Positions 21,701-32,974 of a stretch of DNA of 64,000 nt are shown piece by piece. Position numbers and translations under genes: made by a program. The DNA comes from Suillus spraguei (Eukaryota > Basidiomycota > Agaricomycetes > Boletales > Suillaceae). Under the pieces are notes generated by a model. It saw only the letters and a program-made list of their open reading frames with translations, searched no databases and had not been told where the DNA came from. The DNA lies in contig JABCPU010000312.1 in assembly GCA_016800925.1 (NCBI GenBank), positions 16,247 to 80,246 on the forward strand, given 5' to 3'. Numbering within the stretch: position 1 is the stretch's first letter; each line of letters begins with the position of its first letter.

Positions 21701-22861
21701 GGCTCTTATATTCGGAAATACGTTGAGGGTTGCGCCCTTTGTCAGCAAATGAAAGCGGATACACATCCTGTTAGGCCCCCGCTTACGCCTATTCCCTCTC
21801 GGCTGTTCGCCCGTTCTCTCAGGTCTCGTCGACCTTATCACTGACCTCCCTGTCTCTGGAGGCTTTGACAGTATCATGGTCGTGGTAGACCATGGCCTTA
21901 CGAAGGGGGTAATTATTATCCCTTGTTTGAAAACCATCACTTCCGAAGGCGTTGCTAAACTATTTTTGAACACGTCTACCGTCGATTTGGACTCCATGAC
22001 AAAGTTATATCGGATCGAGGCCCGCAGTTCCTATCTCGCTTCTCAAAGGAACTTGCCCGACTTCTTGACTATGTCATCGCTCCATCCACGGCTTACCACC
22101 CGCAGACTGATGGTCAAACTGAAAGACTAAATCAAGAACTTGAAACATACCTACGCATTTACTGCCGTAACAACCCCGAAGATTGGGTAGAACACCTACC
22201 AATCGCCGAATTCGTCCACAACCACCGAAAACACGATGCAAGAAATGCATCACCCTTCTATTTGATGATGGGATATGAACCACGCGCTATCCCTCATCTG
22301 ATCCCTGATTCATCTGTCCCCGCAGCAGAAGATCGAGTACGATCTCTGCAGAAGATAAGAGAAGAAGCAATCGCCTGTCACAACATTGCCATGCAGACAA
22401 TGGCCGAACGATCCCGAGGAGATAAGTACACCCCATGGAAGATCGGAGATAAGGTTTGGCTATCCGCCGCTAATCTTAGACTCAAACTCCCATCGAGGAA
22501 ATTGGCACCGAAACGATACGGACCTTTCCCGATCATCGATGTCTTATCTCCTATCACATTCACGCTCAAACTCCCTCCGCAATGGAAGATTCACCCCACA
22601 TTCCACGCTTCTGTCTTATCATCCTATAGCGAAACGGACGTACATGGCCCGAACTTCCCTGAACCACCCCCTGACATCATCGAAGAAGAAGAAGAATATG
22701 AAATCGAAGCGATTCTTTCTCACAAAGGAACTGGCAATCGCCGACGATATCTCGTTTCTTGGAAAGGATACTCATCGGGAGATAATGAATGGCTCCCAGA
22801 AAAGAACTTGAAGAACTCCGCTCGAATCTTGAACGCTTATAAGAAGCAACACGCCCTCTAA
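18782..22861 (+). pseudogene. Pol of family A copy 1 (PR-RT-RH-IN-chromodomain, several frameshifts)
   Basis: Protease with active-site DSGA at 18932-18943 and ILLGIPWLRAMNPIIDW. Reverse transcriptase with RPCQDYRYIND, ATFQAYMNRTFQQEI and the catalytic YMDDILIF from 20548. RNase H with [17 protein letters not shown] and [11 protein letters not shown]. Integrase DDE core ([13 protein letters not shown] .. ETYLRIYCRNNPEDWVEHLP), then the chromodomain YLVSWKGYSSGDNEWLPEKN and stop at 22861. The frame changes at several points by single bases (for example near 20287, 20805, 20990, 21464 and 21980), so no full polyprotein can be made. Pol is in the -1 frame relative to gag. Confidence 0.9.
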
Positions 22862-22915
22862 CTCTTTCCCCAGTCAATCAACCGCACTAGCACCTGATCA
22901 ACTATCTGTATCGAA

Positions 22916-24370
22916 ATGTCTTTCCCCACTGCCTACATTACTCCCGTACTGCCGTCAACAATGACTCCGACTCTGAAGCCGAAAACTACGGAAATCTCAC
23001 CACTGAAATCGACAACACTTCCTACATCGAAGCCGCCATTCTCTGCGAGGGACATGCCCTTGAAATCGAAAGGATTCTTACAGAACGAGGCGCTTTCCCC
23101 GCCTTACTCCTCGTTAACATCATCCGCACCGCAGCACTCATCGAAGCCACCGCCAAGGATATTACAGAAGTCACATACCGCATCGCTTCTTACATCTTCA
23201 AAAACGCATTCGTGCTTACGCTATGTTGCTGTTTCCCAATTCTTTTAAAAATGACGTTGAAGAAGCTATTCATATCATTGCCGAACGTCGAGCAGGCGTT
23301 GCTCGACCTCCCTCTCCGCAGGAAGATACGCCACTTCCTATTCCAGCACCCTCATCTTCGCGTGTTTATTCTAGTCTTGACGCCTTTACTGGCCTATATA
23401 CTGCTGTCCAGGAGATCGGACAACTCACCAATGCGGTTGTTGAAACAATCCAGCAGTCAGTCGCTGAAACCAGAGCGGCAGAAATCTAGTGAAGAAGCTA
23501 TCACTGATCTACAGCAAACACAGTCAGACCTTGCATCCCCTCGAACACCATCTCCTATCGCACAGTCATCAACTTCCGTCGTGACCTCTCTTGATTGCCC
23601 TGATGGCTGTATGAACCTTGCACAAAGAACAGTGGAGGCCGCTAAACTACTAGGCATCCCCGCCACCGAGTTGGTAACACTCGGTCCTCGACTTCGCGAC
23701 CTTCATATCCATCCCCCATGTCTATCCCATCGTCATTCGGTCCTATGGACCCTATTTCACCAGTCTTAGTAAAAGACTTTGGTATCACTTCTCCCTCTTC
23801 TTCCACCGAACTTCTTGCAGCTGCTGAGCGGCAGTCACCCCGGACCTTCCTGAATCAGCATACACATTGTCCTCCGCTCAACAGGCACAACTTAAGCGGC
23901 AGAACACCCTTGCCTTAAAACGTATGACGAGGAAGAAAGGAAAGAAACGCGCCAGATCCACCAGTCCTACGCCTATCATTTCTCCGTCTCCCCTACGCAA
24001 AGTCCATTCTAACCCCGACGAGAATATGAAATGCCGAACCTGCGGCTTGCTAGGACATCGTCAAAAGAATTGCGCGGAATATCAGTGCAAGGTTTGCAGA
24101 TATTGGTCGCCGACTCATCTGTCCCTCTACTGCCCTAAACGAGTTGGGCCTCCCCCCTTCGAGTTAACTTGGAAAGACGAAGGATTCTATGATGCACTTA
24201 GTGCTTGGGAAAAGCAGCTTGACGATGAACGCATTCGTGCAGAGAAGAGAAGGGACTCTAAACGACGCGCTGGTTTGGAAGAAGCTAAGTACATGATGAG
24301 TGGATCCTTTGCTGATGAAGACTACGAGTGGAGCGACGATCCCATCTACTATGCGAATCAAAGTGATTGA
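22916..24370 (+). pseudogene. ORF3 of family A copy 1 (frameshifted)
   Basis: Same product as the minus-strand copy at 15,070-16,539. It begins MSFPTAYITPV 54 nt after the pol stop, is broken by several one-base indels, and re-enters the proper frame for the basic patch KRMTRKKGKKRARS and the two knuckles CRTCGLLGHRQKNC and CKVCRYWSPTHLSLYC. It ends acidic (DEDYEWSDDPIYYAN), stop at 24370, overlapping a hairpin at 24368-24386. Confidence 0.85.
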
Positions 24371-24390
24371 AAGCCGGTGACTTTCAGCAT

Positions 24391-24403
24391 AATACGGGGG
24401 TAA
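24391..24403 (+). other. Polypurine tract of family A copy 1
   Basis: AATACGGGGGTAA immediately before the 3' LTR. The same G5-containing tract precedes the other two family A 3' LTRs (15037-15046 minus, 61401-61411 plus). Confidence 0.75.
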
Positions 24404-24872
24404 TGTTACAATCGTACGTGCCCCTATTCATTTTCTACTTACTTTGTATATTACGTAACACGACTCTGACTCATATGCTCAACGCATCTGTACTATAGTT
24501 GCCTTCCCTCTTTGGATACGCACTTACGTTCTCACACCCCTCTTGGTCTGTGCGCACATATTGGCCTATTTAAGCACAGTGTACTTGTAGTAGATTCGCT
24601 ACTTTAATCTTACTGGGTTTTACCTGGAATCTCCTTCGCTTAGGTCTCCAACCTAAGTCGTCTTGAATCGTCTCTAAGTCTAAGCACTCCTTAGCCTTAG
24701 TCTCTATTCTTACGGATACCTCTCGGACTTATCCTTGAGGCTGGACCATTGATCGTACTCGGAACGCGTTCCTTGTACTTTCACCTTGTTCTCTTTTGAA
24801 CATTGTAAGAACTCCCAGCAGACCGTCTGTGTCTTTTCACTGTCGCTGGTGACGCCACCCCAGTTCGTAACA
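24404..24872 (+). repeat. 3' LTR of family A copy 1
   Basis: 469 bp, TGTTACAATCG .. CAGTTCGTAACA, directly after the polypurine tract. Confidence 0.93.
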
Positions 24873-25112
24873 GTTACTGACTTTATCTCGACGACGGTAG
24901 CACCACTACGCACGACGCTAGTTCCGGCGGTATCATCGCTGACCACGACACTTGTTTCGCACATAAGTTAGGCTCGAACTTGACCATACTAATAGGCATC
25001 CCCCTTTAGGGTCGAACACTCTTGTTCTTACAAGTGAAGCAGACTAGATGGAGCACAAGACTAACATACTAGTTTAGGCAGTAGTCTATCTATAGCCCAA
25101 GCTAGGTTGTAT
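24873..25112 (-). repeat. Family D repeat, terminal fragment
   Basis: In the minus sense it starts TGTAAAGATACAACC at 25112 and continues through GGGGGATGCC and ATTAGTATGGTCAAG until cut at 24872 by the family A LTR. The same sequence starts at 50260 on the plus strand. It interrupts the gag next to it. Confidence 0.7.
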
Positions 25113-25114
25113 CT

Positions 25115-25933
25115 TTACACTGAGTTCTTTCCTTTCTTGTCATCATCTCCGCATCGGACCTTTGGGTGGAAGGCGGTGTCACTGGCGCGGTGGCCATGCT
25201 TCCCACATTTGAAGCAAAGGCCATCCTTCATATATTTCTTGCACTCTTGGCGTGTCATGTCGACGTCCATGGTGTCGTGGTCGCGTTTAGCATGGTTTGG
25301 CCTGTGGAATGAGGGCTTGTAGTGGGAGTGGTTCTTGGCAACTATGTTGCGCATGGCCACTCCGCGTTCATAGTTGGTATTCAGCTTGACGGCAGCAGAG
25401 TAGTATTTGTCAATGGTGGTGGGGATGGTTTCCATCTGGCAGATGGCGCGGCAGAGGGGTTCCTTGAGTCCAGCTTCGAAGAAGTGGATGAGGACCAAGC
25501 TTTCCTTGATGCTCATGTGCATTGTCAGAGTCTTGAACTCTGCGATATAGTCTGTAAGAGTGCCGGTGTGTTTGACCTTGGCGATCTTCACCATAGCGTC
25601 AACCTTCTCATCGTGGGGGTTGAAGGTGCTCTTGAAGTCCTTCTGGAAGTCTTCCCATTTGCCAAACTGGAGAGGGTTGGTCTCATAGGCCTTGGCATAG
25701 GCATTGAGTGCCCAAGTACGAGCAGTGCTTTCTGTCATACAGGAGAGGGCGATGCAGACCCAGTGTTTGTCAGTGGGGTAGAGCGTTCTGTTCAAACCAA
25801 GGTAGGTTATCACGGTGTATAACCAATGCATGGCGTCGGTTGGGTCACCATCAAACTTAGAGGGCATTCCTACCTTAAGTTCAGGTCCAATTGCTTTAAC
25901 GACAGGAGTCGTTGTTGCTGTGGAGCCAGACAT
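25115..25933 (-). pseudogene. Gag of a family C LTR retrotransposon, 3' truncated
   Basis: 272 codons, starting MSGSTATTTPVVKAIGPELK. It has the usual gypsy Gag pattern (MPSKFDGDPTDAMHWLYTV, KWEDFQKDFKSTFNPHDE, TLTDYIAEFKTLTMHM). The knuckle CFKCGKHGHRASD lacks the last Cys of C-x2-C-x4-H-x4-C. The frame ends where the family D repeat begins, so the stop is made by the junction. No pol follows. It is preceded by a 196-bp leader and a family C LTR at 26130-26913 in the same orientation. Confidence 0.8.
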
Positions 25934-26129
25934 GATGTTGTTCTGGGTTCAGGGTGTGTGATCCTGAGCTGTCTTGCTTCAGCGGTGGGGGTAGGAAGGC
26001 GACGTTGGTGTGCACATTCCTCAAGGGGCTTAATTCAGTGTCCTCTTGTCAGGGTTCAGGGTTCAGGGTCGAGTGTCCTATTTCAGCTAGCTGGGCAGTG
26101 TAGCAAGTAAAAGGGTAACATGAATCTTT

Positions 26130-26913
26130 TGTTAGTGACCTAGCTAGGCATCAATGAACTTGAGTGGTATCTGTGACAGGCACTCTATTGAGAGCGGCGG
26201 TCTGTGCATATTGGTCTCCTAGCGTGGAGTGCGCTAGTTGTGTTGGTCGGAGGTGGGCACTACGCGCTGTCTCACGACCTATATCACAGAGATGAGGTTC
26301 TTGATGACGATCAAAGACGTAGAAGCAATGAGCTTCTACGAAGTTCAAATAGTGCCAATAAGCTTATGAAAAGCTTATTGAAAGAAGTTCAGGGTCGAAG
26401 ATCAAGTATGAGGTCAGATAGCTAATAGGAAGACACATGCTCATAGATGAGTCAGAGGTGTATGAACCAATGAATGCATGCATGTGCAAAAAGGAGTCAT
26501 AGGTGCGGAACCGAAGGTATAAAGGGTATGAGCAAATGAGGCGACGCACGAGTCATAGGTAAATGCAAAGGGAAGGATAAGAGGAAATACAACACCAGAC
26601 ATAGTCCTTGAGCCAGAGGACTGTTTGTGTGAACCATGGGATAGCACGTGTTGAAGCGCAGAGGGAGGTGTCGAATGCAACAGAGGCGCTTGAGACACGA
26701 GGAGTGTGAAGAACGTGTATGAGTGCAAGGGGTACTGGAAGAGTGCACGGTTAGCGGTGATGGAGGAGGCGAGCGTAGGCGAGGTAAGGAGTGACGATGG
26801 CGAGCCAGATGAGGTAGCAGGGGACGAGGATGGAGGCCTCATCAGGATGGGAGTAGATGGCGACACATAGGAGGAAAAATGATAGTAGGGGCGCAAGAAG
26901 GTGTTCTTGTAAC
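26130..26913 (-). repeat. Family C LTR, minus orientation (5' LTR of the gag element)
   Basis: 784 bp, homologous to 26914-27807 and to the interrupted copy at 45809-48004. In the minus sense it ends ..CACTAACA at 26130 and is followed by AAAGATTCATG, positioned like a primer-binding site. It lacks an internal stretch that includes the TATA region present in the plus copy. Confidence 0.85.
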
Positions 26914-27807
26914 TGTTACAAGAACACCTTCTTGTGCCCCTACTCTCATTTTTCCTCCTATGTGTTGTCATCTACACTCATCCTGACAAGGCTTCCATCC
27001 TCGTCCTCCACTACCTCATCTGGCTTGCCCTTGTCACTCCTTACCTCACCTATGCTCACCTCCTCCATTGCTGCTGAACGTGCACTCATCGTGCACCTTT
27101 TGCCTTCTTCATGCACTTCGCATTTATACATGCCTTTCGCACTTCTTGCGCTTCAAGCGCCTACTCTGCTCTCATTGCCTTTCCCTGCACTTCAACACGC
27201 GCTATCCCTTGGTTCATAACAGAAGCCTACTGGCTCTCAAACAATGACTGGTATTGTCTTATGTTTTATCTCTTTTTTATTTACCTTTCTTGACTCGTGT
27301 GTCACCTCATTGGCTCATACCCTTTATACCTTTGGCTCCACACTTATGACTCCCTTTCGCACATGCGTGCGTTCATTGGTTCATATGCCTCTGACTCATC
27401 CACAAGCATGTGTCACTTTATTGGCTATCTGACTTCATACTTAATCTAGCGATATTTACATATTCATGCTCCACTTCAATCTTACGTATAAATATGCGCA
27501 GATAGCCTTTGTACTTCTTTAACTTGAATCTACTTGATCTTTGACCCTAAACTTCTTTTCAATAAGCTTCAATAAGCTTATTGTCTATACTCCGACTTCT
27601 TAGAAGCTCATCGCTTCTAAATCTATCCATCATCGTAGAACCCGTCACTGAGATGTGGTTGTGAGACAGTGCATCACACCTACCTCCAACCCAACACAAC
27701 TAGCGCACTCTGTGCTGGGCAACCGATACACACGAGCTGCTGCTCTTTATAGAGCACTCATCACAGACACCACTCAAGTTCCTTAGTGCCTGGCTAGGTC
27801 GCTAACA
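26914..27807 (+). repeat. Family C LTR, plus orientation
   Basis: 894 bp, TGTTACAAGAACACC .. GTCGCTAACA. It abuts the minus-strand LTR head to head. TATAAAT lies at 27487-27493 and ACTTGAATCTA at 27522-27532, 35 bp apart. No internal element sequence follows on the right. Confidence 0.85.
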
Positions 27808-28140
27808 CAAAGAGTTTCCCCAATCCCTCATCTGCATTTCCTTTTAGTCCTATGGACATTATCAGCAGCCTGCCAAAGCATATCTGGTCCTCCCAATTCT
27901 CCAATTCTCCTGTCCCAGACAACACTAATGTGCAGCAGCCAGATATTATTCTGGTGGATTATAGTTTATGCAATCTCTCCTTGTGATGGTGCCACATTAT
28001 CACATGTGTAGAGCACACAGACAGCAAACTGAACTCAACTATATCTTTGTATTGGGGCAGCACCACTAAAGGGTGTCTGATAATGCAAGAGCAACCCTAT
28101 CTTAGTTTTCAGTATTGCCTGCAACAAACTCCACCTTCAC
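27808..28140. other. No gene recognised
   Basis: Spacer between the family C LTR and the FunK1 pseudogene. May contain decayed upstream kinase-gene sequence; nothing can be supported. Confidence 0.4.
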
Positions 28141-28949
28141 TACTTTGACCACTCAGGTCTTATCATTTCATGCCCCATCTCCATTGTTGAAAACCCTGTA
28201 CATCTTCTTGAGGTCTTAAACACCTTGATGCTCGCACACACCAGCAACCTCGGGTATGATCCCACAATGCACATGTGCAATCCTTCCTGCAAGGGCACAC
28301 ATTCCAATCTAAGGGTGAATGCGATAGGTTGGATAGAGGGCCCTGATACAGTCCATCTATTGATTATGAGTGTGCTTTGGTGAAGCCAAGGTTTCTTTTC
28401 TTGTGGCACTGTTTGCTATCACGTTCAGACCATGAATGGATCGGAATATGCACTCAAGGACTGTTGGGTCACTGAGGACAGGATAAACCATGAGGTAACT
28501 GTTCTCTGGATGGTTGAAAGCATCCCAAATGTAGTTAGCCTCATGGCTGATTGGGATGTTTTGTACCATGGGGAGCTGAACTGCATGCATCATATTCGAG
28601 CCTTTCATGGTGTATTTAGCTCTGGGTTCATTCACAGATTTTACCAGTGCCTTCTTTTGACCCCCTGCAAAGAGCCACTTTTGTCTTACTTCTCAAAGCT
28701 TGAGCTGTTGAGAGCCTTCCATGACTTTGTCAGGGGTAGGTCTCAAATGCATTAAAATTGAAGCCTGGGACTGACCATGGGCTTTTAGCTCATGATTTAA
28801 TGCTCAGAAGGCACATCCTCCATGGAGACTTGAGCCCAAATTATCTCATCCTCCATGATGGACAAGGATATTTTATTGACTTTGATCATGCCAGGATTAC
28901 CAAAGGCACTGACAATGTTCCTTCACAGGGCACAGTAAGTAAAGCTTAA
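28141..28949 (+). pseudogene. FunK1-type fungal protein kinase, decayed
   Basis: FunK1 kinases are a large Agaricomycete family. Readable segments in order: YFDHSGLIISCPISIVENPV, NTLMLAHTSNLGYDPTM, a stop at about 28380, SEYALKDCWVTEDRINHEV (with the Lys of the ATP site), LLTPCKEPLLSYFSK, a frame change near 28745, then the catalytic loop HGDLSPNYLILHDGQGYFIDFDHARI. HGDLSPN and FDH stand for HRD and DFG, as usual in this family. At least one stop and one frame change make it non-functional. The N-terminal part is missing. Confidence 0.72.
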
Positions 28950-30908
28950 AATTTTAACAATATGCCATATGACTGAGCACATTGTCTGAAGGGTACTACA
29001 CGCTTATACCCGCCATACCTGCCATGCAGCGTGGGTGGATAGACCCAGGCCACATGTACGTTGTCCTGGTGAAACATAACATATTCTATTATATATGTAG
29101 TTTTTGTGAGTCAACACTCCCACGCGCCGTTTTTCCATGCTCATCCTTTTTCCTGAAGCGTTCTCAGTGGCGAACATTTTGGTATCGCTGCTCCTCCAAG
29201 TGTGTATATCTCCCGAATGCCTTTTACGATAGAGTTATTGATATTCCGCGCACCTAGTACAGCTACAATGACATATTGCATGTGTATGCACCTCCACATC
29301 CTGTTGGGTATTCCTACTAATATACACCCACGTACAGCTTCCAGTTCATAATCCTCGCCATCCTCGCCACGCGTATGCACCTCCATCTATGGGAGATGAA
29401 CCAAGATACATGCGGCTTTGACACTGTTGAGTGTATTACAATGTCCGACTTCGCCCAGGCGTGATGTCTTGTCCTGTGGCTTATTCCGTGTCGTTCGTGA
29501 GGCGAGGCTTCGACTGTACGAGATGATTGGAATGGGTGGATTTGACAGAGTTCCCCACATACTTAACTTTTAGGACGAGACTGTCGCGGGGGTGGCAAAA
29601 GTCAAAAGTACTTGGATGGTTTTGTTCTATTTAATTTCCATAGTTTCTACTGTAAGCGGTGGCAAATTTAGGATTTGAGTGTATGAGAGACACACACCTG
29701 ACGAGCATCGTGGTGCAGGTACACTAACACAGGTTCAGCTGCACTAATCATCCCTGACATGATAGGCTGACCTCTGGGCTACCGACAAATTTGCCTCACT
29801 CGACCAGACAAGTTATTCGCACCTCGTGGCTTGTCGATTAAAGTCTACTAATATTGGGAAATCCCCAAAATATTCTGATGACAGTGGCATGATATATCAG
29901 TCTAGTTAATGCGTTTGATTGAAAACATTCGCCAGCCCCAACGAGCATCAGTCTCACTAAAGTGCATGTATCCCACCAGGGTTTGTTGGTAATTGGTGTC
30001 TGTTTGTCATAAACCCAATCAATGACAGTCTGATATGTAAATCGTCCCTGCTAGCACGATTTCGGGGCGGCACCGCAGGAACTTCATAGACATCAAAGAA
30101 CGCATTATGAACCTTGTCTATGACCTTTCCAGCATCACTGAGGTATATAAGATATGGGCGACCGCGGCGTGAAGCACAAGATTCATTGGTTTCATGATTC
30201 AGTCGCTCATATCTTATTCAAGTTCCTCAGTGGTCAGACAAAAAATACCAGGGACGATAGGTTACAGTTCGATTTAGCACGACGTATTTTGAAGTCCGAT
30301 CAATGTTTGTTCTTGTTCCAAGTTGTATATCACAAGTGCGGTTGCTTACTAATGGTCAGACTCGGAGCTCTGTGTCTTGAGCTGCCAGTGCATAGTGATG
30401 AATTCCGGCACGGCTTCAAAGGTCCGTGCATAGGACATAAGTATCTTAGACGCGGGTCACACGGTATACAATCTCGCTGTCAGTTCAGTTACGTTGGCAA
30501 AGGGAAGCAGCGTGAGCACGTTATTAACCGATACACTTGTCCCACAGACACAGAATTGTGAAGCTCAGAGCCTGCAGGCCTTGTGATTCGACTGAGAACC
30601 TATCAATGTACGAACCCCTTGAAGCTGCTCAGGAATACATGAAGAAACAACCAACGGAGGCTGAGTTTGAAGTTTGCGAGTCAGTTCATAGATATCCAAG
30701 GCGGTGTAACGCCAAGGAAGCTTCACCAGCTAAGCAATCTACTGCAATCAAGGTAGTGAGAGGACTCAGAGGAGGGGGCTTATGCAAAGCACAATATAAT
30801 TAGTGTTTCATACGTGTCCGAAGGCACGACTTGCCATGGAGTAAATATCAATGTTGCATCAACAATTTGCACAGGGGCTAAGACCAGTTAAGATGGACCT
30901 CTAAGGAA
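28950..30908. other. About 2 kb without a recognisable gene
   Basis: Some open frames (for example 30154-30561 and 30537-30803 on +) but no domain, intron pattern or repeat that I can name. May be decayed intergenic DNA. Confidence 0.4.
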
Positions 30909-31620
30909 ACCATCCATGAGTGGATGTCAAGGTGTGTTCCGATAAAAAAAATGCTGTCATCAGCAGGTTTTGAACCTACACAGGAAAGAGAAACAGATTT
31001 TTGATTCTGTTGTTGTAACCATCAGGCTAAGACTGGTTGCAATGAACTGTCAAAGAAACCATCACGGGTGAATATCAAGGTGTGTTCCGATACAAAAAAC
31101 CTTGTTGTCGGCAGAACCTGCACAGTCCAGGAGAAACAGATTTTGACTCTGCTGTGGCAACCACCAGGCTAACACCAGCTACGGTGAACTTTCAAAGAAA
31201 CCGTCCACAAGTGAACATCAAAGTGTGTTCTGATAGAAAAAACCTCGTCATTGGCAGGTTTTGAACAATTCTGTTGTGGCAACCGCCTAACTAAGATCAG
31301 TTACGATGAACTTCTAAAGAAGTCATCCATGGGTGAATGTCAAGGTGTGTTTCGATTGAAAAAACCTTGTCGTCAGCAGGTTTCAAACCTGCACAGTCCA
31401 ACAGAAACAGATTTTGATTCTCCTGTGACAACCACCTGACTAAGACCAGTTGCTGTGAACTTCTGAAGAAACCATCCATGAATAAATGTCAAAGTGCGTT
31501 CTGATAGAAAAAACTGTAGTTCAGCAGGTTTCGAACCTGCGTAGTCCAGGAGAAACAGATTTCGATTCTGTTATGGTAACCACACTAGCCAGGCTAAAGT
31601 CTTTGACTCCCACTTGACGA
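30909..31620 (-). repeat. Tandem array of five tRNA-like (Pol III-type) units
   Basis: Five direct repeats start near 30909, 31058, 31200, 31321 and 31471 (spacing 149, 142, 121, 150 bp). On the minus strand each unit has an A-box-like stretch around GTGGTT, an anticodon-arm-like hairpin (CAGA .. TCTG with a 7-8 base loop), and a long variable region. Most have a B box (GGTTCGAAACC in the unit near 31530, variants in others) inside a T arm GCAGG .. CCTGC. A T6-T8 run follows, as for Pol III termination. The T arm and long variable region resemble tRNA-Ser. The third unit has lost its B-box half. They are too diverged to call functional tRNAs. Confidence 0.7.
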
Positions 31621-32974
31621 CTCATCCTAAGTTAAAAACCTATGGGGCCCCTGATTGACACTGCCCGAAAAGATGACATGGACAGTAAATTTCGAGTCTG
31701 GACGTCTATGAGACAATAGAATTGCCCCGACGAGGGACGAAGACTGAGACAGTTCTAATTCACCATCATTAGCATTAGCAGCAAGTTCAATGTGATTGAC
31801 ATGACCACTAAGTATACCCGGAGTTTCTGGAAACACAGAAGGAAATGAGCAGATTACTAGAAAACGAGGACAGTGAAACACTGTCACTACCTTAAAGGCC
31901 AGACATGGAGGATTGGAGACGGGAGTCTCATCTTCCCACAAAACGGTGGTCACGCAGCAATGCAGTTCATCATTCATCTTCATCCCAAACATAACATCGA
32001 GACCTCACGCGACCTCGAACTCGACATCGGTAGTGAGAGCACAGCAAGAAATCACTGAGGCCATGGGGATTTCAGCGAAACAGAACTTGGGCCCAAATGG
32101 CTGAGCGAACGAGCAATCGAAGAAGACGAGAGAAGAACCATTCAAGGACAAGAGCAACAGACGCAGGAAGACAATCGATTTGAATGACGTCCCAGTGGTA
32201 AAACACGATATAACCCACTCCCTTATGGTAGCGGGAATAAATCTACATGACACATTAGAATGGTCGCACAGGGTGTTCGGAAACCAATGCAAGCACTTAC
32301 CTTACTAGGAAGGTTCTGAGAAGTGGAAGCCTTGGAAGTAGAGCACGGTGGTCTGGCTTTCCATAGAGCAGCAGTCTTCGTACAAATCTCTGCTCTCTTC
32401 TGCGCACAACGGGAGCAACAAGGGTCAGTACAGATGCGGACAGAGTTTGCAAGCCGTCGTGATAATATTGAAGGCACAGTCGACGACTAAGATCAACATA
32501 CGCAGTGAGAAACACAACACCAACTGTCATAGCGGGAATGAAGCACTGCGCAGCCTGAGTGAGTCGCATATCCTGGAGGGTAAGGGCTGCTCCGAGTCAG
32601 TGAGCTCAGGGAAGGAATCCGAAGGATAGATCCATTCGCCACTAATGTTGTGATATTGATAGTAATTCTCGCCAGCAGCTGCGGATCTGCCTCAGTGAGC
32701 ACGGCGCGCAGAGTCGCCGCAGAATGGCGTAGAACTGATTTTGTGATTCATGTGACAGGACCGTAGCATGAACAGGTGTATACCGGTAAAGTTCGGAACA
32801 AACATTGGTCGGACTTCAAAATAAGTTGAGGCAAATCGAACCGTAACTACTACTATGCCTCACGGTGGAATCGTCACCCCGAAAGTCGTCAGTCACACTT
32901 TGTCACAGCAGTTCACTGCTGCCGCTTTCAAATTCCGCTCGGCAACGCCTAAAAAAATTGTTACAGGTCAAAAA
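31621..32974 (-). other. Possible decayed minus-strand gene, family not recognised
   Basis: Minus-strand frames at 32493-32702 (MLTEADPQLLARITINITTL), 32223-32477 (Cys-rich: ICTDPCCSRCAQKRAEIC) and 31627-31992 could be exons, with plausible GT..AG borders between the first two. No domain is recognised and phases were not confirmed. I report the stretch only as possibly coding. Confidence 0.25.

Larger units (their letters stand above)
17278..24872 (+). mobile_element. Full-length chromovirus, family A copy 1 (Ty3/gypsy)
   Basis: 7,595-bp element: 5' LTR 17278-17752, primer-binding site 17754-17764, gag, pol with protease, RT, RNase H, integrase and chromodomain, ORF3, polypurine tract, 3' LTR 24404-24872. 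Domain order PR-RT-RH-IN-chromodomain defines a Ty3/gypsy chromovirus. It is defective through several one-base frameshifts. The flanks do not match (TCTTC on the left, GTTAC on the right) and belong to different repeats, so at least one side has been rearranged since insertion. Confidence 0.93.

Noticed and set aside
22916..24370. Envelope gene in the env position of a retrovirus-like element
   Set aside because: No signal peptide, membrane segment or cleavage site; two zinc knuckles and a basic patch argue for a nucleic-acid binder.
30909..31620. CRISPR array
   Set aside because: The regular repeats are 121-150 bp apart, diverged along their whole length and tRNA-like; the genome is eukaryotic.
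30909..31620. Functional tRNA-Ser or tRNA-Leu genes
   Set aside because: The acceptor stems do not pair convincingly, the anticodon loops vary (CGA, CAA, 8-base loop) and one unit has lost its B-box half.
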